Assembly: GCA_003315675.1 (NCBI GenBank)
Contig: NIZU01000108.1
Coordinates: 1 to 21,019, forward strand
Direction of reading: 5' to 3'
Source of the DNA: Methanocorpusculum sp. MCE
GTDB taxonomy: Archaea > Halobacteriota > Methanomicrobia > Methanomicrobiales > Methanocorpusculaceae
DNA length: 21,019 nt
Both the position numbers and the translations under genes were made by a program. Of the stretch, positions 1 through 7,284 are shown piece by piece. The notes under the pieces are model-generated. The model did no database searches. It worked only from the letters and a program-made list of their open reading frames with translations, and had not been told where the DNA came from. The stretch's first letter is position 1, and each line of letters begins with the position of its first letter.

Positions 1-2
1 GT

Positions 3-404
3 GAGGGGAGGGGATTATACAGCACGACTCCGGAACATATGCCTCCTGATCACCAAAAATATCTGACGTGGAATGGTGATCGTTTCAGAAAATGGGGCCG
101 ACATATTGGAGAGAATACATGTAATGGTGTTGATTTCTTTCTTACCAATCCAAAGATTGAACAGCAGGGATACAAAGCCTGTATGGCTTTGCTGAAGCTT
201 TCTGATAAGTATTCCCAGAAAAAACTTGAGGAGGCGTGTAAACGTGTTCTATCTTACACCGGAAAACCAAGTCTGAAAGGCGTGCAGGCTGTTTTGAAAA
301 GCGGGATAATAGGGTTGAAATCAGTTGATATGCCGGATAAACCGGTTACGTCGAAGTATGGGATTACGCGCGGTCCGCATTATTATCAGAGGAATGATGA
401 CTGA
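3..404 (+). CDS. istA: IS21 transposase IstA, C-terminal fragment (cut by window edge)
   Basis: The reading frame is open from base 3 to the TGA at 402-404, so this is the 3' end of a longer gene. The first ATG at 39 is internal and not a true start. The translated tail resembles the IstA C-terminus as I know it: a TTPEHMP-D-H-KY segment, then W-GDRF-KW, then a helical stretch with KIEQQGYKACMALLKL. The catalytic DDE core lies upstream, outside the window. IstA is the cointegrase that cuts and joins the element ends with the help of IstB. Its stop overlaps the istB start by one base, which suggests translational coupling. Confidence 0.88.
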   Translation, partial: EGRGLYSTTPEHMPPDHQKYLTWNGDRFRKWGRHIGENTCNGVDFFLTNPKIEQQGYKACMALLKLSDKYSQKKLEEACKRVLSYTGKPSLKGVQAVLKSGIIGLKSVDMPDKPVTSKYGITRGPHYYQRNDD

Positions 405-1144
405 TGCTTACTGAAGAGACCATAACCAAACTCAATGAACTCCGATTGTATCAGATGGCAGAAGTATTTCGTAAATTCCAGGTGGATGCAAATTCTTCGG
501 CACTTTCCTTTGAAGAACGTCTCGGAATTATGGTTGATCAGGAGTGGTCAGTTCGCAAGAGTAAGAAATTGTCACGCCTCTGTAAGTCGGCTGGCTATGT
601 TTTTCCCCATGCATGTATCGAAGATATCAGGTATGATTCCACGCGCCGTCTGGATAAGACGATGATTGCAAAGTTGTCAGCATGTACGTTTATCCAAAAG
701 GCAGATAATGTAATCATTCTCGGGGCTACAGGAACAGGGAAGAGTTATCTGAGTTGTGCGATCGGGATAGCTGCCAATCGTAATTTTTATACGGTGAAAT
801 ACATAAGACTTCCTGACCTGTTTTCTGATCTGGCAGTTGCCAGAGCCGAAGGGACGTATAAGCAGGTTATTCGTGAGTGTCAGAGTGTAAGACTTTTGAT
901 TTTGGATGAGTGGCTGCTCTTTCCTTTAACAGCAACGGAAGCACGGGATGTGCTGGAGATTGTTGAGGCGAGATATGATCGAGGGTCAACTGTTTTCTGT
1001 TCACAGTTTCAGGTCGAGGGGTGGTATGAAAAAATTGGGGAGGCGACATTTGCCGATGCAATTTGTGATAGGGTCGTTCATAATGCTTATACGATTGTTC
1101 TTGAGGGGGAGTCTATGAGAAAGATTCTGGGAGTAAAGAAGTAA
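404..1144 (+). CDS. istB: IS21 helper ATPase IstB
   Basis: This 246-residue protein is full length for IstB (about 250 residues). It is a DnaC/DnaA-like AAA+ ATPase that works with IstA in target choice and strand transfer. A Walker A motif GATGTGKS lies at about residues 107-114 and a Walker B segment RLLILDEW at about 163-170. A sensor region and the characteristic tail H-NAYTIVLEGESMRK follow near the end. The ATG at 404 overlaps the istA stop. Nothing in the frame is broken, so the helper gene appears functional. Base composition is more AT-rich than the neighbouring housekeeping genes, which fits a mobile origin. Confidence 0.93.
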   Translation: MLTEETITKLNELRLYQMAEVFRKFQVDANSSALSFEERLGIMVDQEWSVRKSKKLSRLCKSAGYVFPHACIEDIRYDSTRRLDKTMIAKLSACTFIQKADNVIILGATGTGKSYLSCAIGIAANRNFYTVKYIRLPDLFSDLAVARAEGTYKQVIRECQSVRLLILDEWLLFPLTATEARDVLEIVEARYDRGSTVFCSQFQVEGWYEKIGEATFADAICDRVVHNAYTIVLEGESMRKILGVKK

Positions 1145-1190
1145 TAAGTGGAATTATTCCCACGTTCTATTTTTCATACGGATATGGGGG

Positions 1191-1270
1191 TATGTCATAT
1201 GCGGAATTCTTGTATCATTTCAGCGGACTTGTTGTGTCATGGTGAGCGGAATGGGTGTGTCATATGGGAC
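1191..1270 (+). repeat. Short degenerate repeats at the right end of the IS21 element
   Basis: Four copies of a motif of the form TGTGTCAT followed after a few bases by GCGGA can be read at 1191-1206, 1211-1228, 1233-1251 and 1256-1270. The last copy has only GGGA in place of GCGGA. Multiple terminal repeats of about 20 bp bound by the transposase are known for IS21-family ends. These are therefore best explained as transposase-binding sites rather than as host sequence. Confidence 0.5.
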
Positions 1271-1277
1271 GTAATAT

Positions 1278-2225
1278 TCAGGCACGCATCTCGAGCCCCC
1301 GAATACTTCGGTCGATCCATTTGCGCACCGTCTGAAACCCTTTCATGGAGAGTTCTTTCGATGGACCGGATATCAGAATGAGCGCCTTATCCGCCGAGGT
1401 GAGGTCGCAGGGAACGGATATTTCTTCGTAGACCGCTTTTTTTGCGAGTTCGACGATGCGCGATGTCCTAAGATGTCCCTCATTCCAGAGATACTCCTCA
1501 ACCCGCAGTTTTTTCATGAAACTTGACCAGGCAGTCGGAAGTTTTTCCACCGCATAGCCGATCGCAACAAGATCCATCCCTGTCAGTGTGTTCAGGATCT
1601 CGCCGGCACGAAGAAGCAGACCGATTCTGGCAGCAAGGTCTTCGTTGAGTCTGGCATAGAGTTCTTCGATCTTTGGTTTGGTAATGACCCCGTCTTTTTC
1701 GGCGGCGAGGGAGACATCTTCGGTGATTCTCGTGTACCAGGTTTCATTGTCGAAGAGAAGGGAGGTACTGGTAATCTCTCTGATGGCCTCAAGCGTCTCC
1801 GAAGCATGGGCGGACACTTTGATGCCTTCATTTCTCCCGGGCAATGTCAGTATCGTAAAAACAGGATCGGGAAATGCAGCACTCAGCTGTTTGACAAATT
1901 CCGGTACAAGTTCAGCCATTCTGCCGCCGAGCCAGGCGCATACAAAGATCGCATCGATTTCGTCGACGCCGGCATCCTGAAAACAGCTGGTAAGGTGCCC
2001 GGTATCAAAATCCGCTCCTTTATCATTGACAGCTTTTACCGGATCGATGGGGGTTAAAACCGTACGGTTCACCGCAGGAATCCCGGATAACCGGCTAATA
2101 AGATCACGGTCGGCATCGAAAACATAAGAACGGACACTTTTCACGCCGCTTTTTGCATCATGACGGGATAGCGTCTCAACGATTCGGCATCCCGCACCTC
2201 CGACTCCTATTAGTAATGCCCTCAT
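1278..2225 (-). CDS. Non-canonical FtsZ/CetZ-like tubulin-superfamily protein, probably truncated at its C-terminus
   Basis: The 315-residue product begins with a Rossmann-type nucleotide-binding segment, GVGGAGC at about residues 7-13, as in FtsZ and CetZ. The canonical tubulin signature GGGTGTG is not present. The corresponding place reads FVCAWLGGRMAE (about residues 94-105), so GTP hydrolysis may be altered or absent. The C-terminal half keeps a conserved-looking stretch, SADKALILISGPSKEL, followed by a helix. From memory, relatives in Methanomicrobiales continue for some tens of residues after the LEMR segment, usually with a GDYP-like motif. Here the frame stops three bases after the MRA codons, right at the IS21 end. 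I infer that the insertion removed the C-terminus. Role in the cell is unknown; membrane or shape-related polymers are typical of the superfamily. Confidence 0.75.
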   Translation of the reverse strand: MRALLIGVGGAGCRIVETLSRHDAKSGVKSVRSYVFDADRDLISRLSGIPAVNRTVLTPIDPVKAVNDKGADFDTGHLTSCFQDAGVDEIDAIFVCAWLGGRMAELVPEFVKQLSAAFPDPVFTILTLPGRNEGIKVSAHASETLEAIREITSTSLLFDNETWYTRITEDVSLAAEKDGVITKPKIEELYARLNEDLAARIGLLLRAGEILNTLTGMDLVAIGYAVEKLPTAWSSFMKKLRVEEYLWNEGHLRTSRIVELAKKAVYEEISVPCDLTSADKALILISGPSKELSMKGFQTVRKWIDRSIRGLEMRA

Positions 2226-2278
2226 GTATGCCTGTTTGCATTATTCCCCTTGCAAAGATATAATGTTTATAGAAAAAA

Positions 2279-3463
2279 TCAGAGAGAATCCCTCCTGCCG
2301 GAAACTGGAGATTTGGATTTTCCGGATGTATCTACCCGCCGTTTTTTGCCGGTGACGATCAGAATGAGGATCAGAATTACGATGATAACCCCAAGAGCAG
2401 CAAGCCAAATCATGGTTGTTGGAAGGTTTTCCGATAAACTGATGGTCACTTTGTTGTCGGAGCCGGCAACCACCAGATAGGTAACATCGGTCCCCGTATA
2501 TCCGTCAGCCGACGCCGAGAGAACGAGAGTCGTCCCGGGTGTGACGGTTGTTGTGTAGGTTCCGTTCACGGAAGTTATACCTTTCACCGTTCCGTCGAAG
2601 TAAACGATAGCTCCGTGAATCGGTTTTTCGTGGGCGGTCACGGAAATGATCAGCGGAACGACCGAGTAGTTGAGTTCCACAATGATGTCGGGCGTATCGG
2701 CACTGAACTGAATCTGCTGTTCATACGAAACATACCCGTTCTTCTCTATTTTCAGAGCATAGGTTCCTGAGCTGTACGTCGGGAGCTGAGCTCTGCCGTA
2801 TGTATCGGAGTATGAAACAATCTTTTGATTGATGTATACTACCGCCCCGGAGATAGGAAGTTTTTCTTCGTTGTAAATAAGAATCAGCGGTGTGAATTCT
2901 GATTTGCCGAGGGAGAGAGTAAGGGAAGTTTGATCCGTACCAATATACTGAGATGAGCTGTACGGATCGTAGGAATCAGCACAGACGGTAATCAGATGAT
3001 ATGCACCATTTCCAATGCTGACGTGAAGCAGCCCTGCACCGTTTGTCGTACCCTCTTCTTTCCCATCTATGGTGATTACCGCTCCGGAGATCGCCGCCCC
3101 GTTCTCATCCGTAATTTTTATTGAGACAGGGGTTTCCGAGACGAGATAGACAGACTCGCTTCTGGGCATAGTACTGATGGTAATTGTCTTCGTCTGCGAA
3201 ATATATCCGGATTTGAAAACTGAGAGGGTGTAAACCCCTTCATATTCAACTCCGGAGAACTGGGCTGCTCCATTCACGTCGGTGTAGAGGGTATTGCTTA
3301 CCGTTCCTTTGGTAATAACGACACTTGCTCCGCTGACCGCATCATAGTTTGCGTTGTTGTCGAACACATTTACCGTGAGTGTGGTGGAGACAGCTGAGAC
3401 TGACCCACATAAAAGAAAAAGGAGGAATAATACTGCAAGGGTATGCTTTATCATTATATTCAT
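2279..3463 (-). CDS. Membrane-anchored surface protein with four Ig-like / carboxypeptidase-regulatory-like repeats
   Basis: The 394-residue product starts with a signal peptide (hydrophobic core about residues 6-20, likely cleavage after SVSA near 24). Four domains of roughly 80 residues follow. Each contains a V-SGA-V-I-G type strand (near residues 44, 126, 205 and 283) and a later GTY or GVY turn, the pattern of CarboxypepD_reg or PEGA-type beta sandwiches. A single transmembrane helix at about 348-371 is followed by a basic tail GKKRR, so the repeats should face the outside. It lies 24 bases downstream of the AMP phosphorylase gene on the same strand and may be co-transcribed, although no functional link is evident. 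Met4 is an alternative start. The ligand or partner is unknown. Confidence 0.78.
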   Translation of the reverse strand: MNIMIKHTLAVLFLLFLLCGSVSAVSTTLTVNVFDNNANYDAVSGASVVITKGTVSNTLYTDVNGAAQFSGVEYEGVYTLSVFKSGYISQTKTITISTMPRSESVYLVSETPVSIKITDENGAAISGAVITIDGKEEGTTNGAGLLHVSIGNGAYHLITVCADSYDPYSSSQYIGTDQTSLTLSLGKSEFTPLILIYNEEKLPISGAVVYINQKIVSYSDTYGRAQLPTYSSGTYALKIEKNGYVSYEQQIQFSADTPDIIVELNYSVVPLIISVTAHEKPIHGAIVYFDGTVKGITSVNGTYTTTVTPGTTLVLSASADGYTGTDVTYLVVAGSDNKVTISLSENLPTTMIWLAALGVIIVILILILIVTGKKRRVDTSGKSKSPVSGRRDSL

Positions 3464-3487
3464 CTTTTGCGGTCAACTCCTATTAGT

Positions 3488-5005
3488 TCATCGGTTGCTC
3501 GAGATGCGTTCGAGAAGCATGCCCACCACAAGGACTGGGTAGGAGGTTCTTGCTTCTTCGATGGCCCGGGTAAGACGCCAGCCGCGTTCGGCGTAGATGG
3601 TAAGAAGCGGCTCTCCGCGTTTGACATATTCTCCGGGTTTTTTGTGGAGATGGAGACCTGCGCCGTGATCTACCGGGGATCCGGCTGCCCGGGCAATGCT
3701 GATGAGGGCCTGATTTTTGATGGAGACCACGTAGCCGTCTGAAGCTGCAGGTACAACAAAGGTGTGTTCGCCAACGGGGAAGTCGGTCGATTTGACTTTT
3801 GGGTCGCCGCCCTGGATCTCAATGATGTCGAGCATTTTTTTGAGGGCTTTTCCTTTTTTGATGATGTCATATGCAGCTTCCGCTCCAGAATCAGCCCCGG
3901 TTTTACCAGTCATTTCAAGCGCGATGCCGGCGATGGCGACGCTTTTCTGGACAAGGGAGTTGGCGCCCCGTTTTCCTTCGAGGAGGCTGAGAGCTTCGGA
4001 GACTTCAAGATTCACGCCGATGTTTCTTCCGATGGGAGAGCCGCCGAAGGTGACGGCGCATTCCACTCTGATCCCGAGACGATTCCCAAGGGTGATGAGT
4101 TCGTTGGCAAGTACCCTGCCTTCTGCTTCATCGGGGATTTTTGTGCCGGGACCGATCGGAATATCGATGACGCAGGTGTCGGAGCCGACTGCCATTTTCT
4201 TTGCCATGATGCTTGCAAGCATCTGACCTCGTGCATCGATTTTCAGCGGATACTCATAGGTGACGATCATGTCGTCGGCGGGGGCGATGTTTGTTGCCCC
4301 GCCCCAAACGATTACTCCACCGGCCTTTTCGGTCATGGTTTTGATTTCAGCTGCCGAGAAGGCAACGGGAGCAAGAGCCTCCATAAGGTCGGCGGTTCCT
4401 CCTGCCCCAGTGATTGCCCGCGAGCTGGTTTTTGGAATGAGAAGACCGGATGCGGCGATTACAGGGACGACAAGGAGTGTGATTTTGTTTCCGGGAACGC
4501 CCCCTATCGAGTGTTTGTCAACGACGGGCTTTTTCGAGAAGGTGATCTGCTCTCCCGAGGCAACCATTTCCCGGGTGAGATATTCAACTTCATCCATGTC
4601 GAGTCCGTTGATGTAGGCTGCGGTAATGTAGGCAGTGATCTCGGAGGGGGAGAGAACGTTTGATGACATATCGGCGATGATTGTGGCCGTTTCTTCCCGG
4701 GTAAATTTACCTCCGTCCATTTTTTTGCGAATGAAGGCGATTGATGCCGGGCGTGGAGCGGCACGAATTTCTATTTCGTCACCTTTTTCTCCGGCAAGAT
4801 TTTCATTGGTTCCAAGAGAGATGGTGGCAGTTCCCTGACTCGTGAGTGTTTTTGTGATAGATACAGGAGCTGCAATGGTATGTTTTGTTTTTATCCGGGT
4901 AATGGTGACACGATCGCCTTCAAGTACGCCTATCTGTCTGGCATCGGTTTCGTTAAGAAGAATAACGGGTGTAGAGATGTCGATCATATCAAGAATAAGG
5001 TTCAT
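3488..5005 (-). CDS. deoA: AMP phosphorylase (archaeal thymidine-phosphorylase-like)
   Basis: This 505-residue protein matches the archaeal AMP phosphorylase family (EC 2.4.2.57). The family splits AMP with phosphate into adenine and ribose 1,5-bisphosphate, feeding the archaeal AMP pathway (ribose-1,5-bisphosphate isomerase and type III RubisCO). The thymidine/pyrimidine phosphorylase signature is visible as [12 protein letters not shown] at about 163-174, with a second phosphate and nucleotide-binding segment [13 protein letters not shown] at about 194-206. An extra N-terminal domain of about 85 residues distinguishes it from bacterial DeoA. Met1 or Met7 could be the start; neither has a strong ribosome-binding site. 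The gene is preceded by a long non-coding region with hairpin repeats. The partner genes of the AMP pathway are not in the window. Confidence 0.93.
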   Translation of the reverse strand: MNLILDMIDISTPVILLNETDARQIGVLEGDRVTITRIKTKHTIAAPVSITKTLTSQGTATISLGTNENLAGEKGDEIEIRAAPRPASIAFIRKKMDGGKFTREETATIIADMSSNVLSPSEITAYITAAYINGLDMDEVEYLTREMVASGEQITFSKKPVVDKHSIGGVPGNKITLLVVPVIAASGLLIPKTSSRAITGAGGTADLMEALAPVAFSAAEIKTMTEKAGGVIVWGGATNIAPADDMIVTYEYPLKIDARGQMLASIMAKKMAVGSDTCVIDIPIGPGTKIPDEAEGRVLANELITLGNRLGIRVECAVTFGGSPIGRNIGVNLEVSEALSLLEGKRGANSLVQKSVAIAGIALEMTGKTGADSGAEAAYDIIKKGKALKKMLDIIEIQGGDPKVKSTDFPVGEHTFVVPAASDGYVVSIKNQALISIARAAGSPVDHGAGLHLHKKPGEYVKRGEPLLTIYAERGWRLTRAIEEARTSYPVLVVGMLLERISSNR

Positions 5006-5079
5006 GATGATTCTCTTTTGGTTCGTATAGGATAAGGATTTTTGTGTGGCGGGGGACCCCCGGATGGGTGCCCTCAGTC

Positions 5080-5236
5080 GAGCAAACAGAATGTTTGCGA
5101 GTGCGGGTTGGACGCTGAAAGCGACCGACCTTAGCGGAGCAAGTTACGGAGAGAGCAAGAGCGAACGACGATGACTTGCGAGTGCGGATCGACGGCGTAG
5201 CCGGCGATCTTAGCTGAGCAAATCTTTGATTTGCGA
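5080..5236 (+). repeat. Modular hairpin repeat, three units in tandem
   Basis: Three successive units begin with GAGCAA at 5080, 5137 and 5216. Each unit has a hairpin with arms GCAA.../...TTGC: 5082-5087/5093-5098; 5138-5144/5174-5179 as outer arms; 5218-5224/5228-5234. The first two continue with the linker GAGTGCGG, a second small hairpin (arms 5113-5116/5120-5123, and 5193-5196/5200-5203), and a linker close to CGAYCTTAGC. The third unit stops after its first hairpin. The same architecture occurs inverted at 8441-8549 upstream of purA. The hairpin arms differ between units but stay complementary. Confidence 0.7.
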
Positions 5237-5430
5237 GGGACACGACGGGGAAGAGTGAGGATAAGCAAATCCGATTCACCTCGCCTGAAGGGCATGATTC
5301 AAGAGATGTAAGTCCGATTAATCAGATCTTGCTGAGTAATGCATGGAGTGAGAAGCAGCCACATCAAGAAAAATATACCAGCATACCCGGAATACTAAAT
5401 CTGCAAAAAAGCCTGTTTGGAAAATTTGGG

Positions 5431-5458
5431 GATTTGTGCCCCATGAGGGACACAAATC
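5431..5458 (-). terminator. Strong hairpin downstream of the surface-layer gene
   Basis: GATTTGTGCCC pairs with GGGACACAAATC across a short loop, giving an 11-pair stem with one bulge. Read on the minus strand it lies about 30 bases after the stop codon of the surface-layer gene. It is followed by an AAATTTTCC stretch, so a transcription terminator or mRNA 3'-end stabiliser is the likely role. Confidence 0.5.
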
Positions 5459-5474
5459 TGTCTTAGCCGTTACA

Positions 5475-5489
5475 ATTCTTTAGAAGAAT
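5475..5489 (-). terminator. Small hairpin immediately after the surface-layer stop codon
   Basis: ATTCTT and AAGAAT form a six-pair stem with a TAG loop directly adjacent to the TAA stop at 5490-5492. It may act with the larger hairpin at 5431-5458. Its functional role is unproven. Confidence 0.3.
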
Positions 5490-7193
5490 TTAGTCGCGGC
5501 GGAGGACGAGAACTGCGACAGCGCCAAGGCCGGCGAGTGCAAGGAATGCACCAAAGCCTGGGGGATTGTTATTCGGGGTTGCAGTTGCAGTTGCAGTTGC
5601 AGTTGCAGTTGCAGTTGCAGTTGCAGTTGCAGTTGGCTTCTCAAGGACTTTGATAACCGTAGAGGTTGTTAAGTCTTCGGTTGCTGCCTGAATCGTATAG
5701 GTGTCAACGTTTAATCCGGTAGTGTCAAAGGTGACTTCCCAGGTGTTAGCGCCGTCAGCACCCTTTACGACCTTGGTGGTCAGGGTGATGAAGGATGCAG
5801 AGTTGACGGATGTCTTATCGACTGCAGTGAATGCAGTTGAAAGAACATCGACGGTTACAACAGTACCTTCTTTGAGGTTGGTGGTTCCGGAGACTTTAAG
5901 GGCAGAGCCTTTGGTAACATCGGAAACTGGGTTCATGGTCAGAGTCGGCTGAGCAACGATGAAGGTGAGCTTCACGTAGATATCATCGATGTTCTGAGAG
6001 TCGAGTGCCTGGCAAAGTGCTTCTGCAGCATTTGCGCTCTGGCGTGAATTCGTGTCAAATAAGATCGAAATGTTGTTTGCAACGGTTTGGGTGTTTCCTC
6101 CAATAATTGCTGCACCTCCAGGGAAGTATCCAGCACCAGATGCTGCACCAGGGTCAACATTATTACCAACGAAATAGGTAAACTGTGATGGAACATCAGT
6201 AGTAGTATCAATCACCATCATTGTGCTAGTAACACGGTAGTTTGGCACAAGCGGAGCAATACTGTTTGGAACACCAATAAGATGATCTGCAGGACCAATG
6301 TTGAAGTTACCGTCATACATCGGGTGCTGGATAACAACGAAGTACTGACCGGCTGCAAGATCAGTGGTCTCGATTTCTGCAGTGTAAGTTGCATCATCTG
6401 CAACAGATATAGTACCGGTTACAAACTTGTTTGTACCAAATACATAGTAACGGAGATTGTCGGTTGCTTCTGCAGTTCCGGTAATCTTAATCTTGTCACC
6501 TTTTGCGACAGTTGATGATGCAGCAGATCCTGAAAGGAAGGGCTGTTTCAGAGCAACAGAGACGGATGCATATGCGAAGTCACTGTCGAACGTGTTTACA
6601 CCACCCACAACTGTTACATCAGATGTAGCATAGAACGTGTAGGTACCTGCATCTAAAGCTGAGGCCGTATAGGCAGTCTTTGGATTAAAGGTGGTTGTCC
6701 ACGTGTCGTCTGACTTAACATCTACTGTGAGGAGGTAGGTTGTCGGAACATTTGAGCCTTTGATAAAGATATAGACCAGATCAGATTCGGTGTTTGTACC
6801 GGAGATGGTGATATCGTTACCAAGGTAGGAGGATTCCAGTGCTGCATTCGTAGTGACAGCACCCATTTCAAGAGTGAATTTCACGGTCTTGTCGGTGTGT
6901 CCTGCAGGCAGGGGAGCCAGAAGTGAGTCAAGAGATGAACTGAACAGAGCCTTGATTGTGTATGCTTTGTCAGGAGAGTTGGAGCCGCTGTCAAGTTCGA
7001 CGGTACTGGTACCGGTAGAACTAAGCTTCACCCAGAAGTCCAGCACATACGCACCAGAGAGTGTTGGAGCAGTAATACATGCTGCTGCTTCTGCTAAAAT
7101 TGGAGTATAAATGACACCGCTCTGACCTGTACGGAGGATAAGACCAGCATCGCTAACCGTTACTTTGACATAAGAGCTTGGGGTACCGGTCAA
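5490..7193 (-). CDS. Surface-layer-type glycoprotein, main and C-terminal part (separated from its N-terminus by a frameshift)
   Basis: The 567-residue reading frame from the TTG at 7193 is only part of a longer coding frame. The same frame stays open up to about 7313 and encodes KYLSTDKLTFTVG... directly after the C-run at 7302-7310. The protein consists of beta-sandwich-like repeats rich in Thr, Ser and Val. It then has an (Ala-Thr)n linker and the tail PPGFGAFLALAGLGAVAVLV ending in RRD. That tail is a PGF-CTERM-like signal (PGF motif, hydrophobic helix, basic end), recognised by archaeosortase A, so the mature protein should be lipid-anchored in the cell wall. With the N-terminal fragment it would form one protein of about 824 residues, consistent with a major S-layer or DUF3821-type surface protein of Methanomicrobiales. 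The family assignment is by general likeness only. Confidence 0.8.
   Translation of the reverse strand: MTGTPSSYVKVTVSDAGLILRTGQSGVIYTPILAEAAACITAPTLSGAYVLDFWVKLSSTGTSTVELDSGSNSPDKAYTIKALFSSSLDSLLAPLPAGHTDKTVKFTLEMGAVTTNAALESSYLGNDITISGTNTESDLVYIFIKGSNVPTTYLLTVDVKSDDTWTTTFNPKTAYTASALDAGTYTFYATSDVTVVGGVNTFDSDFAYASVSVALKQPFLSGSAASSTVAKGDKIKITGTAEATDNLRYYVFGTNKFVTGTISVADDATYTAEIETTDLAAGQYFVVIQHPMYDGNFNIGPADHLIGVPNSIAPLVPNYRVTSTMMVIDTTTDVPSQFTYFVGNNVDPGAASGAGYFPGGAAIIGGNTQTVANNISILFDTNSRQSANAAEALCQALDSQNIDDIYVKLTFIVAQPTLTMNPVSDVTKGSALKVSGTTNLKEGTVVTVDVLSTAFTAVDKTSVNSASFITLTTKVVKGADGANTWEVTFDTTGLNVDTYTIQAATEDLTTSTVIKVLEKPTATATATATATATATATATPNNNPPGFGAFLALAGLGAVAVLVLRRD
5578..5634 (-). repeat. In-frame hexanucleotide microsatellite coding for (Ala-Thr)n
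   Basis: Nine perfect copies of GCAGTT fill 5581-5634, preceded by a further GTT. On the coding strand this gives alternating Ala and Thr codons in the linker just before the PGF-CTERM signal. Changes in copy number would lengthen or shorten the linker by two residues without breaking the frame. Thr-rich spacers at this position are commonly O-glycosylated in archaeal surface proteins. Confidence 0.95.
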
Positions 7194-7284
7194 CGTAATC
7201 AGAGTAGAACCTCCGCGAATTGCCTTATCAGAGCTGACGGTGATAGCATCGCTGGTGATCGAACCGACAGTGAATGTTAATTTA

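Larger units (their letters stand above)
1..1277 (+). mobile_element. IS21-family insertion sequence, right part
   Basis: The two-gene istA-istB arrangement with a one-base TGATG overlap is the hallmark of IS21-family elements. The left end and most of istA lie outside the window. The right end must lie between the istB stop at 1144 and the end of the FtsZ-like gene at about 1277. This stretch carries several copies of a short motif, as expected for IS21 ends. The exact terminal base cannot be fixed without the left end. Confidence 0.85.
5006..5489. other. Intergenic region between AMP phosphorylase and the surface-layer gene
   Basis: No convincing gene is present in these 484 bases. The part next to the AMP phosphorylase start (about 5046-5245) holds a G-run/C-run palindrome around 5050-5063 and the modular hairpin repeats. 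The middle part (about 5290-5430) is AT-richer; its minus strand has a TATA-like GGTATATTTTT near 5369-5379 that could serve the AMP phosphorylase gene. The part next to the surface-layer gene holds two hairpins that probably end its transcript. Confidence 0.6.

Noticed and set aside
1148..1381. 77-residue plus-strand frame after istB
   Set aside because: It spans the IS21 end and the antisense of the FtsZ-like gene, with no family likeness.
2203..3487. Twelve-base match ACTCCTATTAGT at 2203-2214 and 3476-3487
   Set aside because: One copy lies within conserved FtsZ-like codons and the other in a gene gap next to a ribosome-binding-like GGAG; the flanks do not match, so chance is the best explanation.
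3764..4663. 299-residue plus-strand frame
   Set aside because: It is fully antisense to the well-supported AMP phosphorylase gene and has no recognisable motif; it is a codon-usage shadow.
5080..5236. Repeats considered as a CRISPR array
   Set aside because: Units differ in length, have no constant full repeat with unique spacers, and no cas genes are near.
4989..5279. 96-residue minus-strand frame upstream of the AMP phosphorylase gene
   Set aside because: It lies across the hairpin repeats, overlaps the AMP phosphorylase start and has a biased, repeat-driven composition; it is an accidental frame of the repeat.
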